Shown: positions 6,749 through 9,788 of the stretch, piece after piece
Layout of the letters: every line of letters begins with the position of its first letter
Position numbering within the stretch: position 1 is the first letter of the stretch
Origin: JBGYPP01 sp041838515
GTDB lineage: Bacteria; Bacillota; Clostridia; Lachnospirales; Lachnospiraceae
Reading direction: 5' to 3'
Assembly: GCA_041838515.1 (NCBI GenBank)
Contig: JBGYPP010000068.1
Location: 1 to 9,788 of the forward strand
Length of the DNA stretch: 9,788 nt
Made by a program: the position numbers and the translations under genes
Notes under the pieces: model-generated
Seen by the model: the letters and a program-made list of their open reading frames with translations, nothing else
Databases searched by the model: none
Told to the model about the DNA's origin: nothing

Positions 6749-8117
6749 AAGCATCCTCCTGATGGCGGCCTCTCCCCCACAGCTGGCCGGCCAGATACAG
6801 GCTGCCGGCCGCAAAAATCTTGGCCCCGGCGACCGCCTGTGCCCTTTCCAGGGCCTCCTCAGCATCCTCCGCCCACAGCCAGCCCCCCCTGCCCAGCTCC
6901 AGCCCCAAAGAGGACAGCAGCCCTTCCGCTCCCATCCTATCCAGCGCCCTCTCCATGGGCAGGCCGGTCATATACACCCTCTCAAACAATCCGCTGTCCC
7001 GCACCATGGCCAGCATGGAGGCGCAGTCCTTATCCTCCATCATCGCCAATATCAGTATTTTCTCCCCCGCCTCCCAGGCCGCCGCCTCCAGAAAGGCCTC
7101 CATGGCCTGGGGATTGTGCGCTCCGTCCGCCCAAAGCCCCGGTGCCAGCTCCTGCATACGGCAGGGCCAGGATACTGCGCCCATCACCTCCCGGACCAGA
7201 GGGGCAGGCGCAGGAACTCTGCCCAACAGCCATTCCATGGCGCTGATGGCCAGACCGGCATTTTTCCCCTGATAGGGCGCCCTGCCCGGCAGGGGCAAAT
7301 TTTCATACTTATCATATAAGGATTGGAAAGAAAATGCAAACGGCAGCCCCTGCCAATCCCATTGCCCCTCCTCCAAAAACCAAGCCTCCAGGCCCAATTC
7401 CTCCGCCCTGGCCTCCAACACCCGCCTGGCCTCCGGCGCCATGACCCCCGCCGCCAAAGCCGCCCCTGGCTTGAGTATGCCGGCCTTCTCCCCGGCTATG
7501 GCCTCCGGACTGTGCCCCAGATACGCCTCGTGGTCCAGGCCTATGGATGTAATGATACACAGCGCAGGGCTTTCTATGGCATTGGTGGCATCCAGCCGCC
7601 CGCCCAGGCCGGTTTCCAATATCCAGACATCCGGCCTCCTTCGGCCAAAATACTCTGCAGCCATAAAGAACAGGTATTCAAATTGCCCCGGAAGATAAGG
7701 GGCTTCCATCTCTGTCACACACCGGGCCACCCGGACAAAGGACTGGACAAAATCCTCAGGGGATATCCTCTCCCCCCCCAGGCAAATCCGCTCCCGCACA
7801 TCCGCCAGGTGGGGTGAGGTAAACAGGCCCACGCTGAGGCCATAGCGCTCCAAAAATAGCCGCAGCATGGCGCAGACCGATCCCTTTCCATTGGTGCCGG
7901 CCACATGGATTATGACCGGCCCCTTGTCCGGCCTGCCCAGAGCCTCCAAAACACTCCGGCCCCGCTCCACTGTATGCCCCGGGGCCGACATGGGCAGGGC
8001 GGAGAGATATTGCCAGGCCTGCCGGGCCGTGGCGGCCCTTTGATATTGATCCAACACCCCAGCCAGGCTCTGGGCCGGCGCTTCAGACTGCCCCCGGCTT
8101 TGCACTTCCCTATCCAT
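6738..8117 (-). CDS. folC: Bifunctional folylpolyglutamate synthase/dihydrofolate synthase
   Basis: FolC adds glutamate to dihydropteroate and then extends the gamma-glutamate tail of reduced folates, using ATP, in the cytoplasm. The 459-residue product carries the Mur ligase family signatures in order: P-loop HVAGTNGKGSV (71-81), TSPHL (100-104), ETGLGGRLDATN (168-179), GLDHEAYLG (193-201) with EKAGIL (210-215), and the C-terminal domain start DGAHNP (331-336) followed by MEDKD. The N-terminus is about 30 residues longer than usual. ATG 8115-8117 has AGGAG only two bases away, so GTG at 8103-8105 is an alternative start. Odd point: the segment that usually reads WPGR reads WPCR (about 317-320), with a cysteine for the glycine. 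The gene follows valS by 59 bases, the common clostridial order, and overlaps the next small gene by 11 bases. Mur ligases share the ATP motifs, but the context and signatures fit FolC. Confidence 0.94.
   Translation of the reverse strand: MDREVQSRGQSEAPAQSLAGVLDQYQRAATARQAWQYLSALPMSAPGHTVERGRSVLEALGRPDKGPVIIHVAGTNGKGSVCAMLRLFLERYGLSVGLFTSPHLADVRERICLGGERISPEDFVQSFVRVARCVTEMEAPYLPGQFEYLFFMAAEYFGRRRPDVWILETGLGGRLDATNAIESPALCIITSIGLDHEAYLGHSPEAIAGEKAGILKPGAALAAGVMAPEARRVLEARAEELGLEAWFLEEGQWDWQGLPFAFSFQSLYDKYENLPLPGRAPYQGKNAGLAISAMEWLLGRVPAPAPLVREVMGAVSWPCRMQELAPGLWADGAHNPQAMEAFLEAAAWEAGEKILILAMMEDKDCASMLAMVRDSGLFERVYMTGLPMERALDRMGAEGLLSSLGLELGRGGWLWAEDAEEALERAQAVAGAKIFAAGSLYLAGQLWGRGRHQEDAYGF
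6755..6760 (-). promoter_or_regulatory. Ribosome binding site of the 52-residue protein, inside the folC 3' end
   Basis: AGGAGG on the minus strand, six bases before ATG 6746-6748 and directly touching ATG 6752-6754. It lies within the last codons of folC, so the small protein is probably translated by coupling to folC. It is the main evidence that the small frame is a gene. Confidence 0.8.
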
Positions 8118-8126
8118 CTCTCCTCT

Positions 8127-8148
8127 GCGGGGCGCGGCGCCTGCCCGC
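8127..8148 (-). promoter_or_regulatory. GC-rich hairpin in the valS-folC gap, just upstream of the folC ribosome site
   Basis: GCGGG at 8127-8131 and CCCGC at 8144-8148 can pair around 12 bases that contain a competing GGCGC/GCGCC pairing. It sits two bases upstream of the AGGAG of folC and has no U-run after it, so it is not an intrinsic terminator. It might slow translation start or protect a processed mRNA end, or be a by-product of high GC. No other signal is seen in the 59-base gap. Confidence 0.3.
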
Positions 8149-8176
8149 CCTCCATTGCGAAAATGCCATTCTCCGG

Positions 8177-9788
8177 CTAAGCCAGGGCCTCCATGGCTGC
8201 TATGCGCTCCAACACCTGGCCCAGCATATTTCTGTAATCCGCCTCCTTATCCCTCTCCTCCTGGATCTTGGACTGCGGCGCTTTCTCCATAAACCGGGGA
8301 TTGGACAGCATGCCCTCCACCCTGCGTATCTCCGACTCCAGCCTGGCCTTTTCCTTGGCAAGCCTCTCCAATTCTTTGGACACATCCACCAACTCCGCCA
8401 GTGGCAGGTAAACCGTCGCTCCGGGTATGACTGCAGACACCGAGGAGCCGTCGTCAAATTCCAACTGCCCGGGCGCCAGGGTCTCTATAGAGGAGGCAAA
8501 GGCCAGGGGGGCAAAAACATGGGCGCCCCGGCGGAAATCCTCCAATATCTCCTCCTGGGGGGATACTATATACACCGTGGTCTTTTTGGAGGGATGGACC
8601 TGCATAGCCGTTCTGGCCCCCCTTATGCCCCGCACGGCCTCCTTGATCCTCTCTATGGCCGCCTCCTCCCCGGGGAAACAAAACTCCTGCCTAACCCGGG
8701 GCCAGTCGCTGACCATAATGCTCTCCTCCCTGGGATAGAGGGCCAGGTAGATCTCCTCGGTGATAAAGGGCATAAAGGGATGGAGCAGCTTTAGAGCCTC
8801 TCCCAGCACATAGCGCAGGGTCCAGAGCGCCGTCTGCCTGTCCTCCCCGTCCCCATTGCCATACAATCTGGGCTTGGCCATCTCTATGTACCAGTCGCAA
8901 TACTCATCCCAGATAAAGTCATAGACCTTTTGGACGGCCACGCCCAGCTCATAGCGCTCCAGATTCTGGCTTACCTCCTCCACCAGCGCCTGCAGCTTGG
9001 AGCATATCCACTTGTCCACCATGGCCAAGGTCCCCCGCTCAGGCTCTTCCACATCCAGATTCATCAGCAGGAATCGGGAGGCATTCCAAATTTTATTAGC
9101 GAAATTTCGTGAATTTTCTACCCTTTCGTAATAGAAACGCATATCATTGCCGGGCGCATTGCCCACCAGCAGCGTCATACGCAGCGCATCCGCGCCGTAT
9201 TGGCTGATGACCTCCAGCGGATCTATGCCGTTGCCCAGGGATTTGGACATCTTTCTGCCCTGGGAATCCCGTATCAGCCCATGGAACAGCACCGTATGGA
9301 AGGGTTTCTCCCCCATGTGGGCATATCCGGAGAATATCATGCGGAACACCCAGAAGAAGAGTATGTCATATCCCGTCACCAGCACGTCCGTGGGGTAGAA
9401 ATATGCCAGATCCTCTGTCTGCTCCGGCCAGCCCAGTGTGGCAAAAGGCCAAAGCGCGGAGGAGAACCAGGTGTCCAGCGTATCCTCATCCTGCGCCAGC
9501 TCCCCATGGCCGCATACCGGACAGGCCTGGGGCGCCTCCTCGGACACGGTCAGATACCCGCAGGATGTACAGGTGTACGCCGGTATCCTATGTCCCCACC
9601 ACAGCTGCCGGGATATGCACCAATCCCGTATATTGTCCGTCCAATGGAAGAAAATCTTATCCAGCCGCTTGGGTATCAGCTGTATCTCTCCCTCCCGCAC
9701 GCCTCTGGCAGCCATATCCGCCAATTCCTCCATACGGACAAACCACTGCTCCTTGACCATGGGCTCCAGCACGGTCTTGCAGCGGTCA
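8177..9788 (-). CDS. valS: Valyl-tRNA synthetase, C-terminal part (5' end outside window)
   Basis: ValS charges tRNA(Val) with valine using ATP in the cytoplasm. The frame is open to the window edge and gives the last 536 residues of an enzyme usually near 880, so the HIGH motif and most of the editing domain are missing. Visible in order (numbered from the edge): WCISRQLWWGHRIP (56-69); a four-cysteine zinc ribbon (Cys73, 76, 89, 92), common in bacterial ValS; DEDTLDTWFSSALWP (100-114); GRKMSKSLGNG with KMSKS at 179-183; and the anticodon-binding helices (DFIWDEYCDWYIEMAKPR). The ValS-specific C-terminal coiled coil runs through SKELERLAKEKARLESEIRR and RFMEKAPQSKIQEERDK. The coiled coil and the DTWFSSALWP context separate it from IleS and LeuS. 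An in-frame GTG at 9770-9772 is internal and not a start. Any T-box leader would lie outside the window. Confidence 0.97.
   Translation of the reverse strand, partial: DRCKTVLEPMVKEQWFVRMEELADMAARGVREGEIQLIPKRLDKIFFHWTDNIRDWCISRQLWWGHRIPAYTCTSCGYLTVSEEAPQACPVCGHGELAQDEDTLDTWFSSALWPFATLGWPEQTEDLAYFYPTDVLVTGYDILFFWVFRMIFSGYAHMGEKPFHTVLFHGLIRDSQGRKMSKSLGNGIDPLEVISQYGADALRMTLLVGNAPGNDMRFYYERVENSRNFANKIWNASRFLLMNLDVEEPERGTLAMVDKWICSKLQALVEEVSQNLERYELGVAVQKVYDFIWDEYCDWYIEMAKPRLYGNGDGEDRQTALWTLRYVLGEALKLLHPFMPFITEEIYLALYPREESIMVSDWPRVRQEFCFPGEEAAIERIKEAVRGIRGARTAMQVHPSKKTTVYIVSPQEEILEDFRRGAHVFAPLAFASSIETLAPGQLEFDDGSSVSAVIPGATVYLPLAELVDVSKELERLAKEKARLESEIRRVEGMLSNPRFMEKAPQSKIQEERDKEADYRNMLGQVLERIAAMEALA

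Noticed and set aside
6749..6865. N-terminal extension of the small protein to ATG 6863-6865
   Set aside because: The extension is folC coding sequence in another frame; the ideal AGGAGG places the start at 6746-6748.
1..9788. CRISPR array, tRNA, rRNA, transposase or riboswitch
   Set aside because: No regularly spaced direct repeats, cloverleaf, rRNA-like block, transposase motif or T-box was seen on either strand by reading.

Overview
The window reads as two unlike pieces of DNA joined near position 1240. From about 1240 to 9788 it is a GC-rich stretch (57 to 70% in the 60-base lines I counted). All of its genes lie on the minus strand and are tightly packed, in a housekeeping operon of a Clostridia-type Bacillota (Firmicutes). 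The evidence for that lineage is the valS-folC pair, AGGAGG-type ribosome binding sites, the GatCAB indirect tRNA amidation route, and a zinc-ribbon/TPR membrane protein followed by a GH25 lysozyme, which I associate with Lachnospiraceae and relatives. From 1 to about 1237 it is AT-rich (about 35% in the lines I counted) and carries an EcoRI-family adenine methyltransferase plus the last codons of an unidentified upstream gene.

Layout in the direction of transcription, high to low coordinate: the C-terminal 60% or so of valyl-tRNA synthetase (valS, cut by the window edge); a 59-base gap holding a GC-rich hairpin; folC (folylpolyglutamate/dihydrofolate synthase); a 52-codon acidic protein that overlaps folC; a 464-residue zinc-ribbon/TPR/one-membrane-pass protein; a membrane-anchored GH25 muramidase; an M18 aminopeptidase (apeB-like); and gatB, starting at a GTG 10 bases past the aminopeptidase stop. 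Gaps after folC are about 10 to 20 bases or overlaps, apart from a slack region around the 5' end of the TPR gene. One transcript is therefore likely, with its promoter outside the window. The set mixes translation (ValS, GatB), one-carbon metabolism (FolC), peptide turnover (M18) and envelope work (GH25 and probably the TPR protein). I see no evidence that they form one dedicated system.

The most unusual feature is at the left end. Bases 1-91 are an exact inverted copy of 550-640, an internal part of the methyltransferase gene, so the gene's last 21 codons are antisense of its own interior. With the abrupt composition change near 1240, and reading frames cut off on both sides of it, the simplest explanation is a chimeric or fold-back assembly (or amplification) product rather than new biology. 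A real restriction-modification island or a partial inverted gene duplication remains possible. I found no CRISPR array, tRNA, rRNA, insertion sequence or riboswitch.
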